Both the position numbers and the translations under genes were made by a program. Shown piece by piece: positions 20,843 through 30,565 of a DNA stretch of 64,000 nt. Below the pieces are notes generated by a model. That model made no database searches. It saw only the letters and a program-made list of their open reading frames with translations, and was not told the DNA's origin. Every line of letters begins with the position of its first letter. The stretch's first letter is position 1. The stretch comes from JANQIO01 sp965601975 (GTDB taxonomy: Bacteria > Pseudomonadota > Gammaproteobacteria > Pseudomonadales > Halieaceae): the NCBI GenBank assembly GCA_965601975.1, contig OZ271856.1, positions 3,348,001-3,412,000 of the forward strand. Reading direction: 5' to 3'.

Positions 20843-21864
20843 CAGGCCGCCTCCTCTACTTTGCCCAGCTTCCCGTACAGGCGCGCGACGTCCAGCAGGC
20901 GCGCGGCGTGCCCGAGGTTTTCATACCAGCTCAGGGTCTTGATGATGCTGTCCCCCGCCTTGATCGTGCCCTTCAGGTCGAACAGCAGCGACAGGGAACT
21001 GCCAATGACGTCGGAGGACACAATCGGGTCCTCCGCAACGCCCACCACGCCCGGGTGATCCGCGGCCGCTGCAACCATTGCGTCATTCACGGCTTCTGCG
21101 GTGATGGAGGTGTCTGCGAATACCAGGTTCACATCCGCCAGGCAGCCCTCGTGGATGGGCACGTTCAGCGCCGAGGTCAGCACCTTGCCGTCGAAGTCCG
21201 GCAGGATATGGCTGAGCCAGCCGCCGGCCTCATGGGTGTTGGGAATGATGTTCTTGGCGGCGGAGCGGCTGCGCCGGAAGTCGCTGCCGGCATAGTCCTG
21301 CAGGGCCTGGTCGCTGGTGTAGGCATGGACCGTGGTCAGGCTGGCGCATTCGATGTCGAACTTCGCCGACAGGATTTTCAGCAGCAGGCACAGGGCCGTG
21401 GTCGTGGCAGAGCCCGCCGAGATCATGCGGTCCGAGGCAGATGCCGCGCCCTCGTTCACGCCGGGAATCACGATCTGGTCGATTTCGTCGATCGGCAGGG
21501 TTCGCAGCAGCACGCGGTTGGCGCCGTTGCGGAGGTGATCCTCCATGGCGGCCGCTTCGCGATACTTGCCGGTGGCGTCGATGACCATGTCGACTCCCAG
21601 CACATCCCAGGGCATCTCGCGGGGCGTGTCGATCGCCAGCAAGCGGGAGCTGAACGCGGGGTTGCGCAGGAAGTTGCCGTCCAGTTCGTGACGGTTGGGG
21701 TCGGACACCTCGGACTGCAGCAGGTAGTGCAGGATGGTGGGTTGCCCGATATCCGCGATCGCGACGATTTCGATATCGTCGCTATAGGACGCAAGGTCGT
21801 ATATCTGTCGCCCGGTCTGGCCGAAGCCCATGAGCCCGAGTTTCAGCTTGCTGTTGCTAGTCAT
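20842..21864 (-). CDS. GAPDH-like paralog lacking the catalytic cysteine
   Basis: The 340-aa protein aligns end to end with GapA. It keeps the Rossmann start LMGFGQTGRQ (11-20), an Asp at the coenzyme position (D38), the ATG turn (97-99), His180 in VHAYTSD and the C-terminal SWYEN. The active-site segment reads SAGSATTTALC, so the catalytic Cys is Ala153 and the second Cys is Ala157. The phosphate-binding STGAAK is replaced by THEAGG, and the Arg of ARVPVP by Asn in ALNVPI. It should not catalyse the GAPDH reaction, yet the frame is intact and translationally coupled to gapA. A regulatory or structural subunit, or an NAD-binding sensor, is possible; function is unknown. Confidence 0.88.
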   Translation of the reverse strand: MTSNSKLKLGLMGFGQTGRQIYDLASYSDDIEIVAIADIGQPTILHYLLQSEVSDPNRHELDGNFLRNPAFSSRLLAIDTPREMPWDVLGVDMVIDATGKYREAAAMEDHLRNGANRVLLRTLPIDEIDQIVIPGVNEGAASASDRMISAGSATTTALCLLLKILSAKFDIECASLTTVHAYTSDQALQDYAGSDFRRSRSAAKNIIPNTHEAGGWLSHILPDFDGKVLTSALNVPIHEGCLADVNLVFADTSITAEAVNDAMVAAAADHPGVVGVAEDPIVSSDVIGSSLSLLFDLKGTIKAGDSIIKTLSWYENLGHAARLLDVARLYGKLGKVEEAA

Positions 21865-21894
21865 CTCGTTACTCCTTCAGCGCCTGTGGCGCCT

Positions 21895-22512
21895 TTATTC
21901 CGCCATGGCCTGTTCGGCCAGGGCTTTGATCGTATCCCACTGTTTCTGCTGGACGAGGTCCTTCGACACCATCCATGAACCCCCGCAGCACACCACGTTG
22001 GGCAGGGCCAGGAAGCTCCGGAAATTGTCGGGGTTCAGCCCGCCGGTGGGGCAGAACGCCAGGTCCGGAAAGGGTCCCGCCAGGGCTTTCAACAGGGCAA
22101 GGCCGCCCACCGGCACCGCCGGGAACAGCTTGAATACCTCCAGCCCATAGTCCCTGCCCAGCATCACCTCGGAAGGTGTCGCCACACCCGGCACCAGGTC
22201 GACGCCCGCTTCGCGTACCGCGTCCATCAGTGTAGCCGTGATACCGGGGCTCACATGAAAGCCGGCGCCCGCGCCGATGGCGCGCTGTAGCTCATCGGGG
22301 TTGGTGACCGTACCGGAACCTACCGCCATGCCCGGTACCGCTTCGCGGACCGCCGCCATCGCCTCGAGGGCCGCCTCGGTCCGCAGGGTAATTTCCATGG
22401 CGCGCATCCCGCCATCCAGCAGCGCGCGGGCCAGGTCTACCGTGCTGTCGACATCTTCTGCCGTCACCACGGGCAAAACCCGAAACTCGGCCAACTGTTC
22501 CCGTAAGCTCAT
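21895..22512 (-). CDS. eda: KDPG aldolase (2-dehydro-3-deoxy-phosphogluconate aldolase)
   Basis: This enzyme splits KDPG into pyruvate and glyceraldehyde-3-phosphate. The 205-aa length is typical. The general base Glu40 lies in AMEITLRT and the Schiff-base Lys128 in VFKLFPA. GSGTVTN and the phosphate loop PTGGLN are also present. It is the first gene of the operon, 30 bases before the GAPDH paralog. No clear ribosome site precedes the ATG. A HexR-like operator lies only 9 bases upstream of the start codon, so repression there would block initiation. Confidence 0.95.
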   Translation of the reverse strand: MSLREQLAEFRVLPVVTAEDVDSTVDLARALLDGGMRAMEITLRTEAALEAMAAVREAVPGMAVGSGTVTNPDELQRAIGAGAGFHVSPGITATLMDAVREAGVDLVPGVATPSEVMLGRDYGLEVFKLFPAVPVGGLALLKALAGPFPDLAFCPTGGLNPDNFRSFLALPNVVCCGGSWMVSKDLVQQKQWDTIKALAEQAMAE

Positions 22513-22520
22513 TTTCGAAA

Positions 22521-22535
22521 TGTAATTTTATTTCA
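22521..22535. promoter_or_regulatory. HexR-like operator 1 (upstream of eda)
   Basis: TGTAATTTTATTTCA matches the known HexR pattern, two TGTAAT-type half sites (TGTAAT and ATTTCA) around an AT-rich centre. Because it sits directly before eda, binding would repress the Entner-Doudoroff operon; KDPG relieves HexR in characterised species. Confidence 0.6.
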
Positions 22536-22707
22536 ATATGTCTACAGTAGACCATGGCTGGCGTGTACGCAAGCTGCAAGCGCAACAAACCGTATACACC
22601 GGGCCGGTTTCTTACAGTGCCGTGAAACCCTTGTGAAACGTGGACCTTTTTGGTGCAAAAAGGGCGGAGACCAACTCCCCGGGCTTGCGATCAGCTTGCA
22701 CACTGCG

Positions 22708-22722
22708 TGAAATTTTACTACA
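22708..22722. promoter_or_regulatory. HexR-like operator 2 (upstream of hexR)
   Basis: TGAAATTTTACTACA is close to the reverse complement of operator 1 and lies 30 bases before the chosen hexR start, consistent with autorepression. Confidence 0.55.
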
Positions 22723-22752
22723 TTTTTGATGTATATCAGCCCGGAACGCACC

Positions 22753-23610
22753 ATGGAACTACTGGCCAGCCTGAGGGACAGCACGGCGCGGCGCTCCCGC
22801 TCCGCCCACAAGCTCGCTGCCTGTGTCCTGGATGATCCGGACGCCGTGCTGGGCATGTCCACGGCCGCCCTCGCCCAGCGCGCCGGCGTCAGCGAGCCCA
22901 CGGTCAACCGCTTCTGCACCGGCCTGGGCCTGAAAGGATTCCCGGACTTCAAGCTGCAGCTCGCCGCCGAGCTGGCGAGACAGCAGCCGCGGGTAGCGCC
23001 GGATATCGAGGCGGGAGATTCCTCGAGCCAGGTGATCGCCAAGCTGTTCGAGGCCGCGCGGGCCAGCCTGGACCGGGTCCAGGCGGGTCTCGACGACCGG
23101 GCCGTGGAAGCCGCAGTGCAGCGCCTCGCTGCGGCCAGGAGCATTTCCCTGTGCGGACTGGGCGCCTCGGCATCGGTGGCGGCAGATGCGCAACACAAAC
23201 TCATGCGCTTCGGAGTTCCTGCTGCCGCCTACACGGACATCATCAACCAGCGGGTGCTCTCCACCAATCTCACCCCCAATGACTGCGTGATCTGTATTTC
23301 CTATACCGGGCGCACCCGCGCCATGATCGAATTCGCCGCGCTGGCCAAGCGCTCCGGGGCGGGGGTGATCGGCATCACCGCGCCCGGGTCACCCGTGGCA
23401 AAGCACTGCCAGACCGTACTGGCGGTCGAGGGCGGTGAGGACACCGAGCTGTTCACGCCCATGACGTCCCGCCTCGCCCAGCTGGTGGTGATCGATGTGT
23501 TGTGCACGCGCTGGGCGCTGCTGCAGGGCCCCGAATATCGCAGCCACCTGCGGGCCATGAAAAAGGTGCTGGCCGATACCCGTGACCCGGAGGATCGCGC
23601 CGGTGGCTGA
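22753..23610 (+). CDS. hexR: HexR-type regulator of central carbon metabolism (RpiR family)
   Basis: The protein has an N-terminal RpiR helix-turn-helix domain (about 1-77, with AALAQRAGVSEPTVNRFC) and a C-terminal SIS sugar-phosphate domain (about 110-260, with LCGLGASASVAADAQ and CISYTGRTRAMIE). The ATG at 22753 (MELLASLRD) gives 285 aa, equal to typical HexR; an in-frame ATG at 22729 is the alternative. The gene is divergent from eda, with two HexR-like sites between, the arrangement seen for known HexR. Its stop overlaps the downstream aldo/keto reductase. Confidence 0.9.
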   Translation: MELLASLRDSTARRSRSAHKLAACVLDDPDAVLGMSTAALAQRAGVSEPTVNRFCTGLGLKGFPDFKLQLAAELARQQPRVAPDIEAGDSSSQVIAKLFEAARASLDRVQAGLDDRAVEAAVQRLAAARSISLCGLGASASVAADAQHKLMRFGVPAAAYTDIINQRVLSTNLTPNDCVICISYTGRTRAMIEFAALAKRSGAGVIGITAPGSPVAKHCQTVLAVEGGEDTELFTPMTSRLAQLVVIDVLCTRWALLQGPEYRSHLRAMKKVLADTRDPEDRAGG

Positions 23611-24553
23611 ATTGCCGTTGACAACACGCTTCCCAGGCGTCTCCACGCTGGGATACGGCTGCATGGGCCTCGGCGGCGGCTGGGACGCCACACCCTATGA
23701 TGAGGCGGACCGCGCCCGGGGCTTCGCCGCCCTGGATGCCGCCCTGGAAGCCGGTATCACCCTGTTCGATCACGCCGACATCTACCGCCACGGCAAGGCC
23801 GAACGCCTGTTCGGCGAGTGGCTCGCCGCCAACCCGGAACTGCGGCAATCGCTGGTCATCCAGTCCAAGGGGGGTATCCGGCTGGGAACGGAGGGCGCGC
23901 CCCAGCACTACGACCTGTCGGCCGGCCATATCGAGGCCTGCGTGAACGCCAGCCTGGAGCGGCTTGGCATCGAGCAGCTTGATCTCTGGCTGCTGCACCG
24001 CCCCGACCCGCTGTGGGAACCCGCCGAGATCGCGGACATATTCACGCGCCTGCAGGCCGCCGGCAAGGTCAGGCACTTCGGGGTGTCGAACATGCACCTG
24101 CACCAGCTGGCGCTGCTGGAATCCCACTGGCAACAGCCGCTCGCGGTCAACCAGCTGGAGCTGAGCCTGGGCCACCGGGGCTGGCTCGAATCAGATATCG
24201 CCTTCAATACCGGTCACAGCAGCGACACCGCCGGAACTCTCGACTACTGCCGCCGGCACGGTATCCAGGTCCAGGCCTGGGGCAGCCTGGCCGGCGGCCG
24301 TTTCTCCGGCAGGCCCCAACCCGGGGACGAGACTGCGGCCGACCTGGTCGCCGAGATGGCGGCAAGCCGCGAGGTCTCGCCGGAGGCCCTGGTGCTGGCC
24401 TGGCTGCTGCGCCACCCAGCGGGCATCCAGCCACTGCTCGGCACCACGGATCCGGCGCGAATTGCCGCCTGCGCGCAAGCCCACACCGTCGAACTGGGCA
24501 GGATCGACTGGTACCGGCTCTATACCGCCGCCCGGGGAGACGCGCTACCCTGA
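23603..24553 (+). CDS. Aldo/keto reductase (YdhF-like)
   Basis: The 316-aa NADPH-dependent oxidoreductase fold resembles E. coli YdhF. Catalytic-tetrad residues are visible: Asp and Tyr in LFDHADIY, Lys in IQSKGG and His in LLHRPD. The NADP-binding end has PLLGTTDPARI. The start GTG at 23603 overlaps hexR by eight bases; a GTG at 23582 would lengthen the overlap. The substrate is unknown. Translational coupling to hexR suggests expression with sugar catabolism. Confidence 0.85.
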   Translation: MAELPLTTRFPGVSTLGYGCMGLGGGWDATPYDEADRARGFAALDAALEAGITLFDHADIYRHGKAERLFGEWLAANPELRQSLVIQSKGGIRLGTEGAPQHYDLSAGHIEACVNASLERLGIEQLDLWLLHRPDPLWEPAEIADIFTRLQAAGKVRHFGVSNMHLHQLALLESHWQQPLAVNQLELSLGHRGWLESDIAFNTGHSSDTAGTLDYCRRHGIQVQAWGSLAGGRFSGRPQPGDETAADLVAEMAASREVSPEALVLAWLLRHPAGIQPLLGTTDPARIAACAQAHTVELGRIDWYRLYTAARGDALP

Positions 24554-24560
24554 ACGGGTG

Positions 24561-25994
24561 ATGGAGAAACAACCCCAAATTCTGGTGTTCGGCGCCAGCG
24601 GCTATATCGGTTCCAACCTGGTGCCTTACCTTGTCGAGCGCGGCTACCCGGTGCGGGCCGCGGCGCGCAATCGCAAGGTGATTGAGGGCCGGGGCTGGGC
24701 CGAGGTCGAATGCATTGCCGCCGATGCCCTGGACCCCGCCAGCTTGACCGCCGCCCTCGCGGGTATCGATACGGCCTTCTACCTGGTCCACTCCATGGCC
24801 GCGGGCAAGGACTTCGGCCGGCTCGACCTCGAGGCCGCCGCCAATTTCCGCGATGCGGCCGCCGCCGCGGGTATTCGCCGCATCATCTACCTGGGCGGCC
24901 TGATTCCCGACGACCCCGAATCCGAGCACCTGCAATCCCGGGAAGAAACCGGCGACTCCCTCCGTGCCGGCTCCGTCCCGGTCACCGAGGTCCGTGCGGG
25001 CATGATCATCGGCCCGGGTTCCGCCGCTTTCGAGGTGATGCGGGACCTGGTCAACTACCTGCCGGTCATGGTCACGCCGCGCTGGGTCGAATCCAAGTCG
25101 CCGCCCATCGCCCTGCAGGACCTGCTGGTCTATATGGAGAAGCTGGCGTTCATCGACGAGGCCGCGGGTGAAATCTACGACGCCGGCGGGCCCGAGGTGC
25201 TCACCTACCGTGAGATCATGGACACGCTGGCGGCGATGCTCGGCAAGCGCCCGCTCATCATCAAGGTCCCGGTGCTGACACCGAGGCTGTCGTCTTACTG
25301 GCTGCGGCTGGTTACGGCAGTTCCCTACAACGTGGCGCGCGCACTGATCGACGGCCTGCGCCACGACGTGCTGGCGGACACCACGCCATTGCGGCAGCTC
25401 ATTCCCCGGGAACTGATGCCCCTGGATGTAGCGATCGAATCCGCACTGAAAGCAGAGCGCGAGCAGACGCTGCCGGCCCACTGGGTCGAGGGCTCCATGC
25501 ACTGCCGCAACTATGAGCCACGCTACGCCTTTTATGCCAAACAGGCATCCGGCTACTGCCTGACCAGCGCATCCCCGGACAAGATCTGGGCAGCCGTGTG
25601 CACCATTGGCGACCGCGGGGACTTCTTCTCCCTCAACCTGCTCTGGTGGATTCGGCGGGTGGGCGACTGGCTGATCGGCGGACCCAGCTTCCGGCGCCAC
25701 CGCCGCCACAGCCGCGAGCTCCGCTACGGCGACGTGGTAGATGCCTGGAGAGTCATCGGCTACGACCCCAATCACAAGCTGACGCTACTGATGGAGATGA
25801 AAGCACCCGGGGCCGGGGTGCTGGAATTCGAGATTACCGAGGAAGGAAATATGCACCGGGTCAAAGCGACTGCCTATTTCCACCCGGCCGGGGTCTGGGG
25901 CCTGCTGTACTGGTATCCGCTGATCCCGGCACACCTGTGGATCTTCAAGGGCATGACCCGCGAAGTGTGCCGGCGGGCGGAGACGGCCCCGTGA
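24561..25994 (+). CDS. NAD(P)-binding epimerase-like protein with C-terminal DUF2867 domain
   Basis: The 477-aa protein starts with an atypical short-chain-dehydrogenase Rossmann fold (ILVFGASGYIGSNLV, 6-20; AAARNRK; STYL-like FYLVHSMAAGKDF). The second half (about 315-477) matches DUF2867, a START-like domain, with NLLWWIRRVGDWLIGG and a hydrophobic C-terminus GLLYWYPLIPAHLWIF. The start is the ATG at 24561; the GTG just before is possible. It lies seven bases after the aldo/keto reductase, and its stop overlaps the next gene (GTGA). The reaction is unknown. Confidence 0.82.
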   Translation: MEKQPQILVFGASGYIGSNLVPYLVERGYPVRAAARNRKVIEGRGWAEVECIAADALDPASLTAALAGIDTAFYLVHSMAAGKDFGRLDLEAAANFRDAAAAAGIRRIIYLGGLIPDDPESEHLQSREETGDSLRAGSVPVTEVRAGMIIGPGSAAFEVMRDLVNYLPVMVTPRWVESKSPPIALQDLLVYMEKLAFIDEAAGEIYDAGGPEVLTYREIMDTLAAMLGKRPLIIKVPVLTPRLSSYWLRLVTAVPYNVARALIDGLRHDVLADTTPLRQLIPRELMPLDVAIESALKAEREQTLPAHWVEGSMHCRNYEPRYAFYAKQASGYCLTSASPDKIWAAVCTIGDRGDFFSLNLLWWIRRVGDWLIGGPSFRRHRRHSRELRYGDVVDAWRVIGYDPNHKLTLLMEMKAPGAGVLEFEITEEGNMHRVKATAYFHPAGVWGLLYWYPLIPAHLWIFKGMTREVCRRAETAP

Positions 25995-27694
25995 CCGGCG
26001 TCGCCCTGCAAATACTCGCAGGGCTCGGCATTTTCCTGTTCGGCATGGCCTGCCTGGAGTCCGGCATCGCCGGCCTGAGCGGCCGCAGGATGAAGCGCTG
26101 GATCGGGCGCGCCACGGGCAGCGGGGTCAGCAGCGCCGGCTTTGGCGCCATGGCGACGGCAGTCCTGCAGAGCAGCTCCATGGTCGCACTGCTGGTGCTG
26201 GCCTTCGCCAGTGCCGGCAGCCTGCCCCTGCCGAATGCCATCGGTGTCATTATTGGCTCCAACCTCGGCACCACGCTCAAAGGCTGGATCATCGCCGGTC
26301 TCGGCATCAAGGTGGACCTCAGCGCCTTCGCGCTGCCCATGCTGGGCGTGGGCGGCATCATGCAGGTCATCTATGATGCCGAACGCGGGGCCTACCACTG
26401 GGGCCGCACGATAGCCGGCCTGGGCCTGCTGTTGCTGGGCCTGCACGAAATGAAGGCCAGCGTCGATGCGCTCCCGGGCATTATTGATATCACGATCCTG
26501 CAGGGTCACCACCCGGTGGTCTACCTGCTGGCCGGCACGCTGCTCACCGCCCTGATCCAGTCAAGCTCGGCGACGGTCATGCTGACCCTGTCGGCCCTGT
26601 ACGGAAACCTGATCAGCCTGCCCGAGGCGGGAGCGCTGGTGATCGGCGCGGACCTGGGCACCACCAGCACCACCGTGCTGGGCAGTCTCTACGGCGCCGG
26701 GATAAAACGGCAGCTGGCCCTGGCGCAGCTGGTGTTCAACGCCGCCGTGGACCTGGGGGCATTCCTGTTCCTGCTGCCGCTGCTGCCGACCCTGCTGGGT
26801 TTGCTGGGCATCACCGATCCGCTCTACGGCGTGGTCGCCTTCCACTCCGTTATCAACCTGATAGGGCTGGCCCTGTTCATTCCCTTCCTGGGTGGATTCA
26901 GCCGCTGGATCGGCACGTTTTTCCGCGGGCCGGAGAATCGCCTGCTGCTGCTGGCGGAGATCGGGTCGCCCGTACCCGAGGCGGCCATACCGGTGATCCG
27001 GCAGGGCTTGCTGCAGCTCAGCCTGGTGGCGCTGCTGAACAACCTGCGCCGGTTCCGGGTCCGCACCGGCAGCCTCGACATGTCGGAGTCCGAACGGGCC
27101 GCGCTGGCCGAGGCCAGCGCCCAGCTGGTCAGCGACCCCAAGCCCGGCAAGGTCTACGAAGCCCTGCGCGAGCAGGAATCGGCGATCATCCAGCTCAGCA
27201 ACAAGTTGCAGGAGGCGAAGCTCTCGCCCGCGCAGTCCGGCCAGCTGGCGAAAACCCAGGAGATCGCCCGGCGCGTGGTCTACGGCAGCAAGACCATGAA
27301 AGACATCAGCGGCGATATCGAAAACCTGAGAAACGCGCGGCACGACTACCCGGATTCCGTCGGCTGGGTGTACCGTCAGCAGCGGACGTACGTGCAATCA
27401 CTGTCCAACGACATCATCAAGCTGGCGCTGTCAGAGCTGGATGATGAGGACCTGGAGGACGCCCTCGACGACCTCAAACACCGCATCAACCATCACTACG
27501 AGGCCATGAATGAGGGCATCTACCAGCGCAGCCGGGCGGTCCGCGAGCCCGAACTGGGCCTGTCGGTCCAGCTCAACGTAAACCGTGAAATCCGGCACGC
27601 CCACATCAACCTGCTGAAAGCCCTGCGGCGACTGCGGCAGCTCAACGGGGAGGCTGAGCCGTCTCTGGAGCCCGAGAGCGCTGAATCCGGCTGA
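25991..27694 (+). CDS. Na+/phosphate cotransporter (NptA/YjbB family) with PhoU-like tail
   Basis: The 567-aa inner-membrane protein has two inverted Na/Pi repeats, each with the signature QSSS: AVLQSSSMVALL and ALIQSSSATVML. Eight or more hydrophobic segments fill residues 1-310. The soluble C-terminal half (about 340-560) is helical and PhoU-like. The GTG start overlaps the preceding stop (GTGA) and places a membrane segment (ILAGLGIFLFGMACL) at the N-terminus. YjbB-type proteins export or cotransport phosphate. Its place in the hexR operon may link phosphate balance to sugar-phosphate metabolism. Confidence 0.9.
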   Translation: MTGVALQILAGLGIFLFGMACLESGIAGLSGRRMKRWIGRATGSGVSSAGFGAMATAVLQSSSMVALLVLAFASAGSLPLPNAIGVIIGSNLGTTLKGWIIAGLGIKVDLSAFALPMLGVGGIMQVIYDAERGAYHWGRTIAGLGLLLLGLHEMKASVDALPGIIDITILQGHHPVVYLLAGTLLTALIQSSSATVMLTLSALYGNLISLPEAGALVIGADLGTTSTTVLGSLYGAGIKRQLALAQLVFNAAVDLGAFLFLLPLLPTLLGLLGITDPLYGVVAFHSVINLIGLALFIPFLGGFSRWIGTFFRGPENRLLLLAEIGSPVPEAAIPVIRQGLLQLSLVALLNNLRRFRVRTGSLDMSESERAALAEASAQLVSDPKPGKVYEALREQESAIIQLSNKLQEAKLSPAQSGQLAKTQEIARRVVYGSKTMKDISGDIENLRNARHDYPDSVGWVYRQQRTYVQSLSNDIIKLALSELDDEDLEDALDDLKHRINHHYEAMNEGIYQRSRAVREPELGLSVQLNVNREIRHAHINLLKALRRLRQLNGEAEPSLEPESAESG

Positions 27695-27729
27695 CACCCC
27701 GGAATTCCCGGGAGGCCACGGAAACCGCT

Positions 27730-27756
27730 AAACCCGAGTTAAGCGAAGGGTTTTTT
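27730..27756 (+). terminator. Possible weak terminator after the Na/Pi cotransporter gene
   Basis: AAACCC and GGGTTT pair across a 12-base loop and run into TTT. The stem is short, so termination would be weak. It lies just before the suf promoter. Confidence 0.4.
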
Positions 27757-27787
27757 AGTTGACTAAAATACTCGGGAATAGGATAAT
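27755..27787 (+). promoter_or_regulatory. Promoter of the iscR-suf operon with an IscR type 1-like site
   Basis: TTGACT (27759-27764) and GATAAT (27782-27787) are separated by 17 bases, a near-ideal sigma70 promoter. The -35 to -10 interval reads TTGACTAAAATACTCGG, close to the core of characterised IscR type 1 sites (GACTAAAATAGTCGG). Repression by Fe-S-loaded IscR is therefore expected. Confidence 0.7.
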
Positions 27788-27829
27788 TCCCACCTCTGAA
27801 TTTTCTCGCCCAGAGCGACAGCAAATACC

Positions 27830-28300
27830 ATGCGACTGACTACCAAAGGACGCTACGCGGTAACGTCCATCCTCGACCTCGCGCTGCACCACGACAAGGG
27901 TCCGATCCCCCTGGCCGGCATTTCCGAGCGCCAGGACATTTCCCTGTCCTACCTGGAGCAGCTTTTTGCACAACTCAGGCGCCGCGGACTCGTGCAGAGC
28001 GTGCGCGGCCCCGGCGGTGGCTACCACCTTGGCAAGGACGCGGCGGCCATCAGCGTCGCGGAAGTGATCGAGGCGGTCAACGAGACCACCGATGCCACCC
28101 GCTGCCAGGGCGCCGGCGACTGCCAGAAAGGTGAAACCTGCCTCACCCACCACCTGTGGATGGACCTCAGCGACCAGATTCGCGAATTCCTCGGCGATAT
28201 CACCCTGGCCGACCTGGTGACCCGGCGGGAAATCCTGTCCATCTCCTTTCAGCAGGAAAACCGCACGCTGGAACCCGAAATCCCGCTCAGCAACGTATAG
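27830..28300 (+). CDS. iscR: Rrf2/IscR-family Fe-S regulator of the suf operon
   Basis: The 156-aa protein begins MRLTTKGRYAV with the Rrf2 winged helix. Cluster ligands C92, C98, C104 and H107 fall at the same positions and spacing as in E. coli IscR. It heads the operon sufB-C-D-S, and a type 1-like site overlaps its promoter, so it probably represses its own operon when the cluster is loaded. SufR is another name used for such regulators, but the ligand pattern is IscR-like. Confidence 0.92.
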   Translation: MRLTTKGRYAVTSILDLALHHDKGPIPLAGISERQDISLSYLEQLFAQLRRRGLVQSVRGPGGGYHLGKDAAAISVAEVIEAVNETTDATRCQGAGDCQKGETCLTHHLWMDLSDQIREFLGDITLADLVTRREILSISFQQENRTLEPEIPLSNV

Positions 28301-28333
28301 CACAGGCAACAGCCTGACAAAGATAGGAAAACC

Positions 28334-29776
<1,443 letters not shown>

Positions 29777-29800
29777 ATTTATTCAAGGTTTCCAAGACAG

Positions 29801-30565
29801 ATGACAATGCTGAAAGTAGAGAACCTGCACGCGCAGGTCGAAGACAAGGACATCCTCCAGGGCCTGGACCTCGAGGTGAAGCCCGGTGAAGTTCACGCCA
29901 TCATGGGCCCCAACGGCTCCGGCAAGAGCACCCTCGGCCATGTGCTGGCCGGTCGCCCCGGCTACGAGGTCACCAGCGGCAGCGTGACTTTTGATGGCAA
30001 GGACCTGCTGGAGATGGACACGGAAGAGCGGGCCCACGCGGGCATCTTCCTCGCCTTCCAGTACCCCGTGGAGATTCCCGGCGTGAGCAACATGGAGTTC
30101 CTCAAGGCTTCCGTGGACGCAACCCGGGAGAGCCGCGGCGAAGAGCCACTGGATACCGTCAGCTTCATGAAGATGGCCCGCGAGGCCAGCAAGGCCGTGG
30201 ACCTGGACGCCAGTTTCCTCAAGCGCGGCGTCAACGAGGGCTTCTCCGGCGGTGAGAAGAAGCGCAACGAACTGCTGCAGATGATGCTGCTGGAGCCGAG
30301 CCTGTGCATCATGGACGAGACTGACTCCGGCCTCGACATCGACGCGCTGCAGGTGGTGGCCCAGGGTGTGAATGCCATGCGCTCACCGGATCGCGCCTTT
30401 GTGCTGGTGACACACTACCAGCGCCTGCTGAATTTCATCGAGCCCGACTTCGTGCACGTCCTGTCCGGCGGGCGCATCGTGCGCTCCGGCGACAAGTCCC
30501 TGGCCCTGGAGCTGGAAGAAAAGGGCTACGGCTGGATCGAAGGCGCTGAGGCCGAGGTCGCCTGA
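29801..30565 (+). CDS. sufC: SUF system ATPase SufC
   Basis: This 254-aa ABC-type ATPase drives the SufBCD complex. Walker A is GPNGSGKST, the signature segment is FSGGEKKRNELLQM, and Walker B is LCIMDETDSGLD, all typical of SufC. The stop overlaps the sufD start (TGATG), so SufC and SufD production is coupled. It starts 24 bases after sufB. Confidence 0.97.
   Translation: MTMLKVENLHAQVEDKDILQGLDLEVKPGEVHAIMGPNGSGKSTLGHVLAGRPGYEVTSGSVTFDGKDLLEMDTEERAHAGIFLAFQYPVEIPGVSNMEFLKASVDATRESRGEEPLDTVSFMKMAREASKAVDLDASFLKRGVNEGFSGGEKKRNELLQMMLLEPSLCIMDETDSGLDIDALQVVAQGVNAMRSPDRAFVLVTHYQRLLNFIEPDFVHVLSGGRIVRSGDKSLALELEEKGYGWIEGAEAEVA

Noticed and set aside
20842..21864. GAPDH paralog as erythrose-4-phosphate dehydrogenase (Epd)
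   Set aside because: Epd keeps the catalytic cysteine; this protein has Ala at that position and altered phosphate sites.
24204..25775. A 523-codon minus-strand frame opposite the aldo/keto reductase and DUF2867 genes
   Set aside because: Plus-strand proteins carry recognisable motifs and overlapping start/stop signals; the minus frame has none.
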